Below, one piece after another: positions 25,046 through 35,832 of a stretch of DNA of 64,000 bases. This DNA comes from Ceratotherium simum simum (Eukaryota > Chordata > Mammalia > Perissodactyla > Rhinocerotidae), in assembly GCF_000283155.1 (NCBI RefSeq), contig NW_004454173.1:8596225-8660224 (forward strand), written 5' to 3'. The first letter of the stretch is position 1; each line of letters begins with the position of its first letter. The notes under the pieces were generated by a model that was not told the origin of the DNA, did no database searches, and saw nothing but the letters and a program-made list of their open reading frames with translations. Position numbers and translations under genes: made by a program.

Positions 25046-27454
25046 GTAAGTTTGGCTTGGCCAGCCAGCTTTCAGCCTACTGCAAACAAGCTTGTTCTAT
25101 GTGCTTCTTGTGTGTTTTTTTCAATACCTCCCACCAGTAAGCTACCAGCTCCAACTGAAATTTGTATTTTAATCTGTAGAATCAAAGAATCAGAGCTCTC
25201 CCTGGCTGTTTTCCTCTCTTATGCGGTAGTCATTTATGGGCCAACTGCAATAGCAATTGATAGCCTTATTTGCCAAATAGCAAGTATTTCTAGCACCTGT
25301 GGCTTTAGTGTAGGCAAAGCGATGCTCCTGCTTCATCCCATCAGGACACACCAGCGTGCTGGGTCAAGAGTGCCATTCCCACTTCGTTACAATACTGATT
25401 GTGTTCTGTCAGCATTGTCTAAGGTGCAGGACAAAAGGGCCTTTCCCTGAGTGCTGGGAGAGGAAAAGAGAGGTTTTCCAAACTTCTGCAGATCTCTTTT
25501 GCTATCCTCGTACAAGCCAGGTGCCAGGCCCAAGATTCAGGAGCAGTAGTAATGTCACGTTGAAAAGTCTTTCCTGCGTGCACGTAAGGCACTACGCTGG
25601 AAGCCTTCTTTTGAAGTGAGGAAGAAACATGGATTTGATGCCTTTATGTTGAAAATAAGAAAGCACATGTAATTTGGGTCAGCTCTGTAACGACATTAGT
25701 TGAATTTGAAAATCATGTGTTATCACCTACTGTATGCACAGGAGGAAGAAAGATGAATAAAATGTCTCTTCTTCAAATAGGGAAAAATCAGAACAATCTG
25801 TTCTCTGTTGGATAGTATCTATGGGATAAGAATTACTTTTCTCAAGTAATATCCTTTCCAATGATTTGAGACAAAAAACTAAATGTGGGAAACATTAGCT
25901 ACCTTGTTGAAACTCTTGTCTCTCTTCAAAAATCTCCAGTCAGATAATCAGTGCCATTTCAAGAACATTTTGTGTGCGGGTCACTGTGTACTGGGGCTGA
26001 AGGCATGATTGTCCCTGAGAATTCTCCATGTCCCTAAAAGAAAAATAATCACAGAAATCCTTCTCAGGCAAATGTTGCCAAAGTGAATCGTAATTTATAA
26101 CTTGATTCTCAAGTTCAGGTGCCAATACTCTCTTGATATCGAGGAAGCACTAATCTAAGAAATGAAAGTGAAGTACTTTTGGATTCTACCAAATGTCTCT
26201 ATCTAGCATGTTTTCATAAGAACAAGTTAGTTGTATATTTACTAGAATTAGGCTGAAGAAACCAAGAATGTGGTTCTTACAACTTTATGAATAAAAAAAT
26301 CAGGGAGAAAGGCTTATCTTTGTAGATTTATGCCCTAAGGTTTCTTAACTTCTGGAAGGGAAATGCACTCACCTTGGCTGGCCCCAGATAACTTTGATGA
26401 CCTGATCTGTGATAACACAATCTAATCATGCTACAGAGTCCAGCTTACTTTGCATTATTATTTTCCCAGTTCCAACGTCCAGAATCTGGCTTTTTGTGAT
26501 TCTCCGTGCATGCAAATCCCCCGAGGCCTACAACCACCACCATCGTAATACTAATGGTTTTTCATGGTGCACATATTTAGTCCAATTACTCTAGCTGATT
26601 TAGCATTTTTAATGTTTAAAAGAAGGACCCCAGAGTTTATAATTCAAATGAACATGCTAGTTCAAGCCATAAAGAAATGTGCATTGTTGGCTTTGGTGTA
26701 TAAAAGTCACTGTGCTTGGTACCATGGAGGGCAGGAAATAAAAGTCAGTCTGGGCCTTGAGAAGGTTTAATGTTCTCTGTTTAGGAATTAACCATCCAGT
26801 TCGGTGTTTCTCTGATCAATACCTCACACCTTTTGAATCCAGGGCCAGTAGAAATCTTAAGAGGTCACATCATCATTTGAGTTGCACATCACCCACATCT
26901 GCTTCTCTTAAATTTTTTCTTCAAATTTGTAAAAGTCCTCAACCTCTTTCTAGTGTTGCAGAATCCTCTTGAGAGAGTTCTTCCCGACTAAATCTGGGAC
27001 CTAGATCTCACCCCCTATCTAATCCCTATGAAACCTAGAGGAGGTACTGAGCAAGGTTAAGATCCATGTAGAACTATTAAGACAGTTTCTTCTTAATCAG
27101 ATAAATCCTGTTAGTTTAAGCTGTATCTTTGATGTATATAAAAATGTTTTGGTAACTGGAATGTATGTTATCCAGTAATATCTGCCTCCACAGTCTTTGT
27201 TCTGAGAGAAAACAGAGCCTCTGGTGCCTAAAGAGAATGTAATCTTCAGTGGAGACTCAGTTGCTCCCTTTCTTTGCAGATTCACTTCTGGGAAACCGTG
27301 AACCTCTTCATTTCCCTTTCTTTTGGCTCCTCTCTAGTGCCAGCTGCTCAGCTGGATAGCCAGCACGTGAGATCGCGCTGCGTCGCTGACCTGGCACTGG
27401 TTTTCCTAAGTGGCCCTCTGTGTTCTCTGTGGGGTGTCTCTCCGTGGGAAGGAG

Positions 27455-27650
27455 CGTGGGCTTCACTCAGCGGTGGCTTACCTCCCAGCTCTGTTAAACG
27501 TTCCGGCTGAGTGACCTCAGTGACCTACCGCACCTCTCAGTGTCCTTGCTTGTAAAATGGAGGTAATAAAATCCATGCCATAGGGTTATTGTCCAGATTA
27601 AACGAATTAATACGCGTAATCCACCCAGGAACACAATAAGCATTCTGTTT
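27455..27650 (+). repeat. MIR SINE
   Basis: Sense MIR order: GAGTGACCTCAGTGACCTAC, CACCTCTCAGTGTCCTTGCT, TGTAAAATGGAGGTAATAAA, CATAGGGTTATTGTCCAGAT and AACGAATTAATACGCGTAAT. Confidence 0.75.
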
Positions 27651-27959
27651 CTTCCTCCTTCACAGAGTGTGCCTTAAAAGTGATATTCTGAAAACACTTG
27701 AAAATTGTGTCAGATAAAATTACTAAAAATCATTCACCGAGAGGATTTCTGGGACAATTTTGTACATTTCTGCCTCCATGTCTAAAAATAAAATGCTTAG
27801 ATGCTATAGCTGAGGCAGTTCAGCTCTTCTTTGCAGAAGGCAGAGACATTCAAGCAGAAGTGTGATCAGGGAAGAGAAAGGAAACCGTTAGGAGCACTCC
27901 AGACTGGAGGAGAAGTGCCAGAGGAAGGCCCCAAGGCACGTGAGGGGTGAGAAACCTGC

Positions 27960-28150
27960 CTCCAGAGCCGAGCTGTCTGAGGGCAAATCTGGGCTCTTGC
28001 ACTTGCTGGCTGTGTGACCTTGGGCAAGTGGCGTAATTTTGCCACGCCTCAATTGCCTCTTCTGTACAGCTCGCATCCGAGCTAGTGCAAGGAGGAGACT
28101 TGGAACAGTGCTCAGCACAGAGTAGGTGCTCAGGACGTGGCCACTGCTGT
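27960..28150 (+). repeat. MIR SINE
   Basis: TTGCTGGCTGTGTGACCTTG followed by GGCAAGTGGCG, CCTCAATTGCCTCTTCTGTA and TGCTCAGCACAGAGTAGGTG gives the sense MIR order. Confidence 0.8.
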
Positions 28151-28454
28151 CATCAGCGAGACCTGGGCCTGTGAAATGATTTTTAGACTCTTTGCCCTCT
28201 TCTATGAAAAATGATTACTTCGTTTATTGAATTAGGAGGCGGATTTAAGATATCAAGTCACGCCTTACAAACCATTCAGACTGCTTTCTGGCCCTAATTG
28301 CAACTTGATTTAATCAGACCAATATGGTTATTTTATTGCAGGAAGAACTTTCAAGATTGTTCATTCCAATCCCCTCATTTTATAGATGAGGAAACTGAGA
28401 CCCAGAGAAATGGTGACTCACCAAAGGCCATTCAGCAGATTACTTAAAACAAAT

Positions 28455-29128
28455 AAATTGGAACCCTTGTGCATCACTCATGGGAGTGTAAAATGGTGCA
28501 GCCACTGTGGAAAATGGTATGGCAGGCAGTTCCTCAAAAAATTAAACATGGAACTGAGAATTACCATATGATCTAGCAGTTCCATTTCTGGATATATCCA
28601 AAAGAATTGAAAGCAGGGACTCGAACAGATATTTGCACGCCAATGTTCACAGCAACATTATTCACAATATATAAAAGGTGGAAGCAACCCAAGTGTCTAG
28701 CAACAGAAGAATGGGTAAACAAAGTGTGGTATATACATACAATGGGTTATTATTCAGCCTTAAAAAGAAAGGAAATTCTGATACATGTTACAACAAGGAT
28801 GAACCTTGAAGGTATTATGCTTAATGAAATAAGCCAGGCACAAAAGGACACATGTATGATTCCACTTATGTGAGATACCTAGAATAGTGACATCCATAGA
28901 GACAAAAAGCAAAATGGTGGTTTCCAGGGGGGCTAGGGGGTAAGAGTTAGTGTTTAAGGGTACGGAGTTTTAGTTTTGGAAGATGAAAAAAGTTCTGGAG
29001 ATGGATGGTGGTGATGATTGGACAATAATGTGAATATACTTAATGCCATTGAACATACACTTAAAAGTGGTTAAGATGGTAAATTTTATGTTCTGTATAT
29101 TACATCACAATTGAAAAAAAAAAAAAAA
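28455..29128 (+). repeat. L1 3' fragment with poly(A) tail
   Basis: Typical L1 ORF2-end and 3'UTR blocks: TGGTGCAGCCACTGTGGAAA, ATTACCATATGATCTAGCAG, CTTCAACATTATTCACAA-like text, GAACCTTGAAGGTATTATGC, AATAAGCCAGGCACAAAAGG, GTGGTTTCCAGGGGGGCTAG and GTGGTTAAGATGGTAAATTT, ending in a 15-base A run at about 29113-29128. The open frame at 28607-28873 is a piece of ORF2. No flanking duplication was found. Confidence 0.85.
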
Positions 29129-29549
29129 CCCTGGGATCAGAATCCATATTTTCCTGACTCCCAGTCCAGGGTTCTGAGCTAGACTACATCTGACCATTCT
29201 CCATTTTTCTTCTACTTCCCATTAATGAGTGTCTGTTACCCTTAGAGACCCACATTTTTAGCACCCAAATTACTCCCTGATGTGATTCTTTCCTATTGTA
29301 CCAGCAACGTTAGTCACTGGAGGAAGTTACCAGAGCGCTGTGTGGTTACTACCCACATAGCATGAGTCTGTCACCTATGAAACTTTCAGTAAAGTAAGAT
29401 ATAATGTTTATGATAATAATGTTATAGCGTTTTTTAAAGATTGTGTATTTGAATAATGCCACAATACCAGAAATAATTATTCTATTGACCTGAGTTGAGT
29501 CTGTGACCCTGGAAGGAGAAACTAATACATTCGGAAATTAGGATCCTGT

Positions 29550-30230
29550 TCAATTCAATTCAGCAAATACTTGTCAGACACCTTCCCTTTGCTTGGCCTG
29601 TGCTAAGTGCTGCGAATGCAAAGATGGAAAGATACGGCCTCTTATGTTGTTCACAGTCTAGTAGGAATGAGAACATGTAAACGAATACTTAGCTCGCTGC
29701 GGAGGAGGAATGATCAAAACTCTCTCTGGAGGCAAGGACAGGGAAGGTGAGATGAGGTACAAGACAGAGGAAGTGGCATTTAAGCTGAGTGTTGAGGAAC
29801 AAGTAGGGTTCAGTAGAGTTGACAGGGGGAGAAGAGTATTCTAGGCAGAGGAAACAGTTTGTGCAAAGCCTCAGAGGCAGGAAGGAGCGTGCGTATTCAG
29901 AGAACTGCAGTTACTAGTTCTATCCTGTTGGAGTGTTAGGTGCAGGGTTGGGGGCAGTGAAAGATGAGTTGGAGACATGTGAGCTTTGAGAGGTCAGGGA
30001 GACATTCAGAAAGTGGTATATACCTTGCAGTTGATCACATGGGTCTGGAACTCAGGAGAGACGTTGAAGATGATCACTGTAGCCTGATTGAGAACACGGG
30101 AGTAGACATCGCCTAGGGGAGAGGGTGAAGAGCAAAAGCACAGAGGATGGGGCACACCAGTGGTTAAGGGGTGGCAGTGGAAGAGGATTCAGTGAGGAGG
30201 TTAGGAAGGAATGATTTAAGGTTGTATAAA
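29550..30230 (-). repeat. L2 LINE fragment
   Basis: Antisense L2: TTCAGCAAATACTTGTCAGA, GTGGCATTTAAGCTGAGTGT, TATTCTAGGCAGAGGAAACA, GTTTGTGCAAAGCCTCAGAG and GGTCTGGAACTCAGGAGAGA. An internal stretch between the last two blocks is missing compared with the copy at 4745-6045. Confidence 0.75.
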
Positions 30231-30516
30231 CATCTACGTTTGCAATGTGTCTCCTAGTTTTACTTGCAGTGAAATAGGCTAGTGGTTGTACAATGTGATT
30301 TACCCAGAAACTGATGCCTGCTGTAACTTTTGAGTATTGCTCACTAGGTAGGGACAAATGGTCCTAGGCCACATAACCGAGGGCTCGCAGACTATATGTG
30401 TGCCAGGAGTTAGGTAAGTTGAGACATTTTTAAGGACTCTGAACAAACTTTCATTTTGTTGTACAATTCCAGATCAAGGTAAGGTATGCTGCTTTCTTTA
30501 AAAATACAGACTTCAG

Positions 30517-30756
30517 GGGCCAGCCCAGTGGCGCAAGCAGTTAGGTACTTGCGCTCCGCTGCGGCGGCCCGGGGTTCACCGGTTCGGATCCTGGGCACGC
30601 GCCGACGCACTGCTTGGCAAGCCATGCTGTGGCGGCGTCCCATATAAAGTGGAGGAAGAAGGGCACGGATGTTAGCCCAGGGCCAGTCTTCCTCAGCAAA
30701 AAGAGGAGGATTGGCAGATGTTAGCACAGGGCCGATCTCCTCACACACACACACAA
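30517..30756 (+). mobile_element. ERE SINE, first of two at one target
   Basis: Starts GGGCCAGCCCAGTGGCGCAA, with A box TGGCGCAAGCAGTTAGG and B box GGTTCGGATCC, then GCCATGCTGTGGCGGCGTCC, CATATAAAGTGGAGGAAGAA and two CAG-ATGTTAGC blocks, ending in a short CA run and A stretch. The 17-bp target sequence AAAAATACAGACTTCAG occurs before it (30500-30516) and after it (30757-30773) without mismatch. High GC in the head. Confidence 0.96.
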
Positions 30757-30773
30757 AAAAATACAGACTTCAG

Positions 30774-31023
30774 GGGCTGGCCAGGTGGCACAGTGGTTAA
30801 GTGCATGCGCTGCACTTCGGCAGCCCGGGGTTCGCAGGTTCAGATCCTGGGCACGCACTGATGCGTCGCTTGTCAAGCCATACTGTGGTGGCATCCCATA
30901 TAAAAGTAAAAGAAGATGGGCACAGATGTTAGCTCAGGGCCAATCTTCCTCAGCAAAAAAGAGGAGGATTGGTATTGGATGTTAGCTCAGGGCTGATCTT
31001 CCTCACCAAAAAAAAAAAAAAAA
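30774..31023 (+). mobile_element. ERE SINE, second of two at the same target
   Basis: Begins GGGCTGGCCAGGTGGCACAG right after the second copy of the target sequence, with A box TGGCACAGTGGTTAAGTGC and B box GGTTCAGATCC. It ends in an A run of about 16 bases. A third copy of the target, GAAATACAAACTTCAG at 31024-31039, differs at a few positions. The head has CpG-to-TpG type changes compared with the first copy (TTCGGATCC to TTCAGATCC), which fits a different source copy or age. Confidence 0.95.
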
Positions 31024-31329
31024 GAAATACAAACTTCAGGCCCTTTTCCAGGATTTGAGCCCACGTATGATTCTGAGAGCTTGGTGATTTTGAGAGTTCC
31101 TAATGTTGACTGTAGACTCCATTAGATGGTGTCTTGCCTAGTCCTAAAACTGTCAGGAAGTGCTGTGCGTGCTAAGTTTTGGATTGTAATCACTTGTCTT
31201 TACCCTTAATTTCGTAGAGCTTGGGGACTATTAGAAACATAAACTCAGAATGGCAGAGCTGGAAGATCTTTAAAAGAGTTTTGTCTAAATCCCTGGTTAA
31301 TAGATGAAGCTGAGACCCTGAGAGGTGAA

Positions 31330-31540
31330 GCAATGTGACGTGGTAGGATGGAAAGAGCACACACTAGTCGGAGAGTGGCAAGACCCCATTTTACCTCTGC
31401 CACTGCTCTCCAGTCTTCACCCCATGAGGCAGTGATGATGACACCAACAGTACCCTTCCAGTGAGGTAGTGTGCATGAAGACCTTTTCAAAGAGGCACGC
31501 ACAATACAGGAGTGAGTTATTAGCATTGTTAAATTATGAG
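31330..31540 (+). repeat. MIR SINE
   Basis: GATGGAAAGAGCACACACTA followed by TTTTACCTCTGCCACTGCTC, GAGGCAGTGATGATGACACC and TGAGGTAGTGTGCATGAAGA in sense MIR order. Diverged. Confidence 0.6.
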
Positions 31541-31754
31541 TAGTAATTTCACAGTGTGCTGAGAGATGTTATCTTCATCCTCACCTTGAACAATCCACCA
31601 ACATCATCAAGATTATTAAGTGCTTAATTGTACATGAGGCCATGTTAGATTTTTATTCCTAAGAGAATTGTATTTCTGTTTTTCCAAGAGCTCTCTATCT
31701 AACCCAAAGACACATATTTGGGGTGTCAATAGCCAAATAGATACTGATCCTCCT

Positions 31755-32360
31755 ATTCATTTAACAGGCATATATCAGTGCATATGTGCACAGCAGCCAT
31801 AGGTCTGCTATGGTCAGGTGCAGTGCAAGGGGCTAGGGGTCAGAGATGAGCACAATAGACGTCATCACTGCCTTCATGAAATTTAGTCCAGTTGGGGTGG
31901 GGAAGGAGACAGATGTTAAAAAAATAAATTATACAAATAACTATATACTTCCAATTTGATAAGAAAAAAAATCTAAGGTGCTTTGAGAATATGTAACAGG
32001 CAGACCTAATCTGATCTAGACTGTCAAGTGGGGCCATCCTGAGGAGATGACATTTAAGCTGAGAACAAAGCTGAAGAGAAGTTAGTCAGGCTTACAAGTA
32101 TGCAAAGATTTTGAGAAAGGAGAAGTCCATTTGAGTAACTCTATGGCAGTGTGGCTAGAGTAACGAGCAAAGGTAGGGGGCGATGACGGATGTAGCAGAT
32201 GAGGCTGAAGAAACAGCTAGACTATGAAGGACACGGGAGGCCATGTGAAGGAGTTTAACCTTTGTCTGAAAAGCCGAGATAAGTCATTGAAGGATTTCAA
32301 GCAAGCATGAGTGACAATATCATTTTTTCACGTTTAAAGATCACTCTGGATATTGTATAA
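31755..32360 (-). repeat. L2 LINE fragment
   Basis: Antisense L2: ATGAAATTTAGTCCAGTTGG, AGGAGATGACATTTAAGCTG, AGTAACTCTATGGCAGTGTG, TGAAGGAGTTTAACCTTTGT and AAAGATCACTCTGGATATTG are in the right order. Confidence 0.75.
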
Positions 32361-32399
32361 AGAGATATTGTAGATGAAACAAACCAAAGTATTCACAGA

Positions 32400-32565
32400 T
32401 GAAATATCTGGGATTTCTTTTTTTTTTTTTCCCAAAATAATCCAGGGGTGGCAGGGAAGAACAGATAAAACAAGATTGGTCATGTGTGAGTAAGTATCAA
32501 GGTTGGGTGATGGGTACATACTTGCATATGTTTGAAATTTTCTATAATAGTAAATTTTGTTTAAA
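32400..32565 (+). repeat. L1-like 3' end
   Basis: GGTTGGGTGATGGGTACATA, CTTGCATATGTTTGAAATTT and TCTATAATAGTAAATTTTG form an old LINE1 terminal block like that at 19190-19280. A poly(T) tract at 32418-32431 precedes it. Confidence 0.5.
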
Positions 32566-32594
32566 TTAATGGATATCTTGTACAAGTTCAAAGT

Positions 32595-32665
32595 GTGTGT
32601 AGATATGTGTCTGTGTATGTATACTTATATATATGTATGTATGTATTCACACACACACACATATT
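32595..32665. repeat. TG/TA/CA simple repeat
   Basis: A mixed purine-pyrimidine alternating tract: GTGTGTAGATATGTGTCTGT, ATATATGTATGTATGTATTC and CACACACACACACA. Confidence 0.85.
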
Positions 32666-32790
32666 CTAGCCTGTGTAGAAAAAGTGAACTCAGCCTTCAT
32701 GAATAAAGTGAAACAATGTAACAATACAAATATACAAAAAGAAGAAATGCTGTGAGCCACATGCCAGCTCTCCAGTGGATCCAGCTACAT

Positions 32791-32846
32791 CTTTTTTTTT
32801 TTTAGTTTATTTTTGAATTTATTTTGAAATGTTTCAGTGACAATCA
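32791..32846 (-). mobile_element. 56-bp retrocopy with poly(A) tail and 12-bp target-site duplication
   Basis: ATCCAGCTACAT occurs at 32779-32790 and again at 32847-32858. Between them, the minus strand reads a short unique 5' part (TGATTGTCACTGAAACATTT), two AATAAA hexamers and a terminal A run of about 12. This is the layout of an extremely 5'-truncated L1-mediated retrocopy of a polyadenylated RNA. The source RNA is not identified. Confidence 0.85.
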
Positions 32847-34053
32847 ATCCAGCTACATATTTTGATGCCCAGTAAGAGTCTCAAGGTCCTAGACTGGGAG
32901 TCCGCATCACACTGGTCATTTTTATGCTACAGACAAAATTAATCAGTGGTTTTAGTGTACTCATTCTTCACCATCCATGCACAATCTCCATACCTTCGTG
33001 TCCCTGAACCTCCACGTTGAGTACCTAAGTGTACCCCAAAGAAGGATTTTTAACAAAGAAAACAGAAGAGAGTTCTCCTCATTGGGGAGCTCTGCCCCAA
33101 GCCGCTGCCCTGGCCACCCTGTGTGATGCTTTTCTGCGGGCTGGGTCTGCCTTTCCCACCCTAGACGCAGGAAGGGCCAAGATCTCCAAGCCAGCCCTTC
33201 ACATCCTCTCCCACACTGTCTCAGCATGGTGGGTCATGCCTACTTGGCTTCCTGAGATTCCCTGAACTTTTCTTTGGAACATAAGGTCAGCACTGCTCCT
33301 GGAATTGGCCTCTGCTGGATATCTTGCTTGCCCTTTTTTTTCCTTTAAAAGGAAATGCTTTCTGAATTCCTTCTTACCTTTTTATGTGGAAGGTATTATT
33401 ATTATCTGTAGAAACTGTTTGGATATGTTTATATAACATGCCATAGAGTCATAGAAGTTAAGACCTTGGAGCTTCGTACGTGTAGTAATGTCAGCTCACT
33501 GAATTCAAGTTGAGGGGGTGTTCTTGTCCAGCGTCCCACAGATGTTGAACAGGATGGGCACCAACGTCTTACCCAACATGACCCCTAACCCAGTATTACT
33601 TTGCTACCTGGCCCTTCCCGTCATCACCTTTACCACCACTCCCAAGTTTGTGGACCTGTGAGTTCTTTGTGTTTGGATGTCCAAAACTTTCATATAGACG
33701 TGGAGAGAGGGCAGTGGACTTGCTGGCGAGAACACTTCCCTCCCATGGAGCACAGAGCCAGTGGGAGGGGGAGGAGTTGGAGCACACACAGCTTTTAGCC
33801 CAGGACTTCTACTTGAAAAAAATTCCCAAATCATTAACCAATGATCCTTCCAACCAAAAATAACCATAGTACACACTCAAAAAAGTGCACTGGGAAGACT
33901 TTTTCTTGCTTGCCCTTTTGTCTCTCATTTCTCGTCTGTGCTTTAAACGTCTGTGTTAAACCCTCTCATGTGCATGCTCCAAAAGCAAAACCTTCCCACC
34001 CCAGCTCAGAGAATAGAATAGAACTGGCAACATCTACAGAAGTTAACACAGAA

Positions 34054-34107
34054 AATATACGAAGATACACACACCTGTGTAATATACGAAGCTACACACA
34101 CCTGTGT
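34054..34107 (+). repeat. 27-bp tandem duplication
   Basis: The unit starting AATATACGAAGATACAC and ending ACACCTGTGT at 34054-34080 is repeated directly at 34081-34107 with one difference (A to C in GAAGATAC/GAAGCTAC). No known repeat is recognised around it. Confidence 0.95.
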
Positions 34108-35331
34108 AAAGAGCAGATAGAGGCTTTCCAGATTGTTGATCTTAAAGATAATTTTTTTATGGTTTATTACTTGGTTTTGGAATAAATACATGATTTCTGT
34201 TGGCCACCATGTTACCAAGTTTCCTAAACTGGCACTAAATTATCCTAAATGCTAATAATCATGACACAGAAGAAAATAAATAGTTTGCTTAGAGCTTGCG
34301 AGGTTGCACTGAGTTTTACCCTCGTCTACCTCCAGAAAGACCTGGGGAAGTCCTCACCAGTCCATAGAGCTTGGGAAGGTGATGGCCTCTCTCTGAGGTG
34401 AGTGTCCCTTTGTGCTAGATCATTGTCTGTGAGCGATCACGAGGCTCAGTGCTGACTCAGGTGAAGTCAATGCCCTCATCTCTTAGCTCACACAGGTGGC
34501 CAGGTTAGATAAGTGCTGAAAGGAGCTTGGTGCCTTCTCCTGAGTCACCTTTGTCAGTTCAGGAGGTGTTGTAAACTTGGCATCAGAAGGAGATGATAGA
34601 GTGCTTTTGTTCCTAAGCGTTACAGAAATTAAAGTGTGTGTTTGCGTGTGGGTTTATCTGTCATCACGCCTATCAGATTCCATCATCTGTGCATTGTCTG
34701 CAGGAGGCCTGTGTGCCTCTGTGCACAAAGGGGGAACCACTATTAATTCTGGAATCCTCTTTTAGCGGTATGTCCCACATCTGTCACCAGGCAGTTGATC
34801 GGAGCAGCATTGAGTTTGATCCTCTCCATTTCCTGCTCCCCTCCTGGTAGAGGTTGGAATGCTCAAGGGAGCGGCCAAAAGGTGGTCAGGCAGGAGGAGG
34901 CTGAGGAAGTGGAGGAAAAACTGGAATAATGCAGAGGATCCAACGCTGGATCATTAAAGCTGATTTTTCAAACACTGTTATAGGGAGACACCAAAAGAAT
35001 GCTGCTGAAAGATCCTTTAACAAGAGGGATGGTTAACATGCAGCCCGGCAGCCCTTTGCTGGGACTGGAGTTTCCACGAGGAAGTGGAGCTGCTCCACAG
35101 GCCTCTTACTGAAACTGCGAGTACAGTTAACACCTTTCAGAAATGGACCATTTACTCCCAAATAGATCAAGGCTAATGTTGGCAGAAAACAGAAAAGCAC
35201 TAGCATGTGATCTTCCCAGAGACTTTGTATTTGGCATTTTTTATCATATTTTATTAACGTTATTGTTTTCAACTTCCTTCTCCCTCATTTTAGCTTGTAA
35301 GTTTCCTAAGAATAGAGGTCCTAATGTTTTA

Positions 35332-35832
35332 CAGACGGTCCCTGACTTATGATGGTTCGACTTATGATTTTTCAACTTTCCCATGGTGCAAGAGTGATAC
35401 ACATTCAGTAGAAACTGTACTTCAAATTTTGAATTTTGATCTTTTCCCAGGCTAGTGGTATGTGGTCTGATCCTCTGTCCTGATGCTGGGCAGTGACAGC
35501 GAGCACAGCTCCCAGTCAGCCACATGATCACGAGGGTGAACAACCGATACCTGACAACCATCTGTACCCATCCAACCATTGTTTCTCACTTTCAGTATAG
35601 TATTCCGTAAATTACATCAGCTATTCTACACTTATTATAAAATGGGCTTTCTGTTAGATGATTTTGCCCAACTGTAGGCTAATGTAAGTGTCCTGAGCAC
35701 ATTTAAGGTAGGCGAGGCTAAGCTGTGACGTTTGGTAGGTTAGGTGTAATGAATGCATTTTCGACTTATGATATTTTCAACTTACGATGGGTTTATCACT
35801 ATGTAACCCCATCGTAAGTTGAGGAAGATCTG
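35332..35832. mobile_element. Tigger-type (Tc1/mariner) non-autonomous DNA transposon, 501 bp, with TA duplication
   Basis: Bounded by TA at 35330-35331 and 35833-35834. The left end reads CAGACGGTCCCTGACTTATG and the right end on the opposite strand reads CAGATCTTCCTCAACTTACG, so inverted ends of about 24 bp are visible with mismatches. Interior blocks CCAACTGTAGGCTAATGTAA and GTAGGTTAGGTGTAATGAAT are typical of a pogo/Tigger-derived family. About 130 bases near 35420-35550 look unlike the family as I recall it and may be an internal insertion or a subtype. No transposase frame. Confidence 0.8.

Noticed and set aside
25046..25450. Open frame reading past the donor of the second exon (about 135 extra residues)
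   Set aside because: A consensus GTAAGT donor ends the exon and the extra peptide has no kinase character. The next real exon at 44363 continues the kinase exactly.
30540..30610. tRNA gene in the ERE head (A and B boxes)
   Set aside because: It is the tRNA-Ser-derived head of a SINE; the flanks, tail and target duplication show a retroposon, and a tRNA fold with all arms is not kept.
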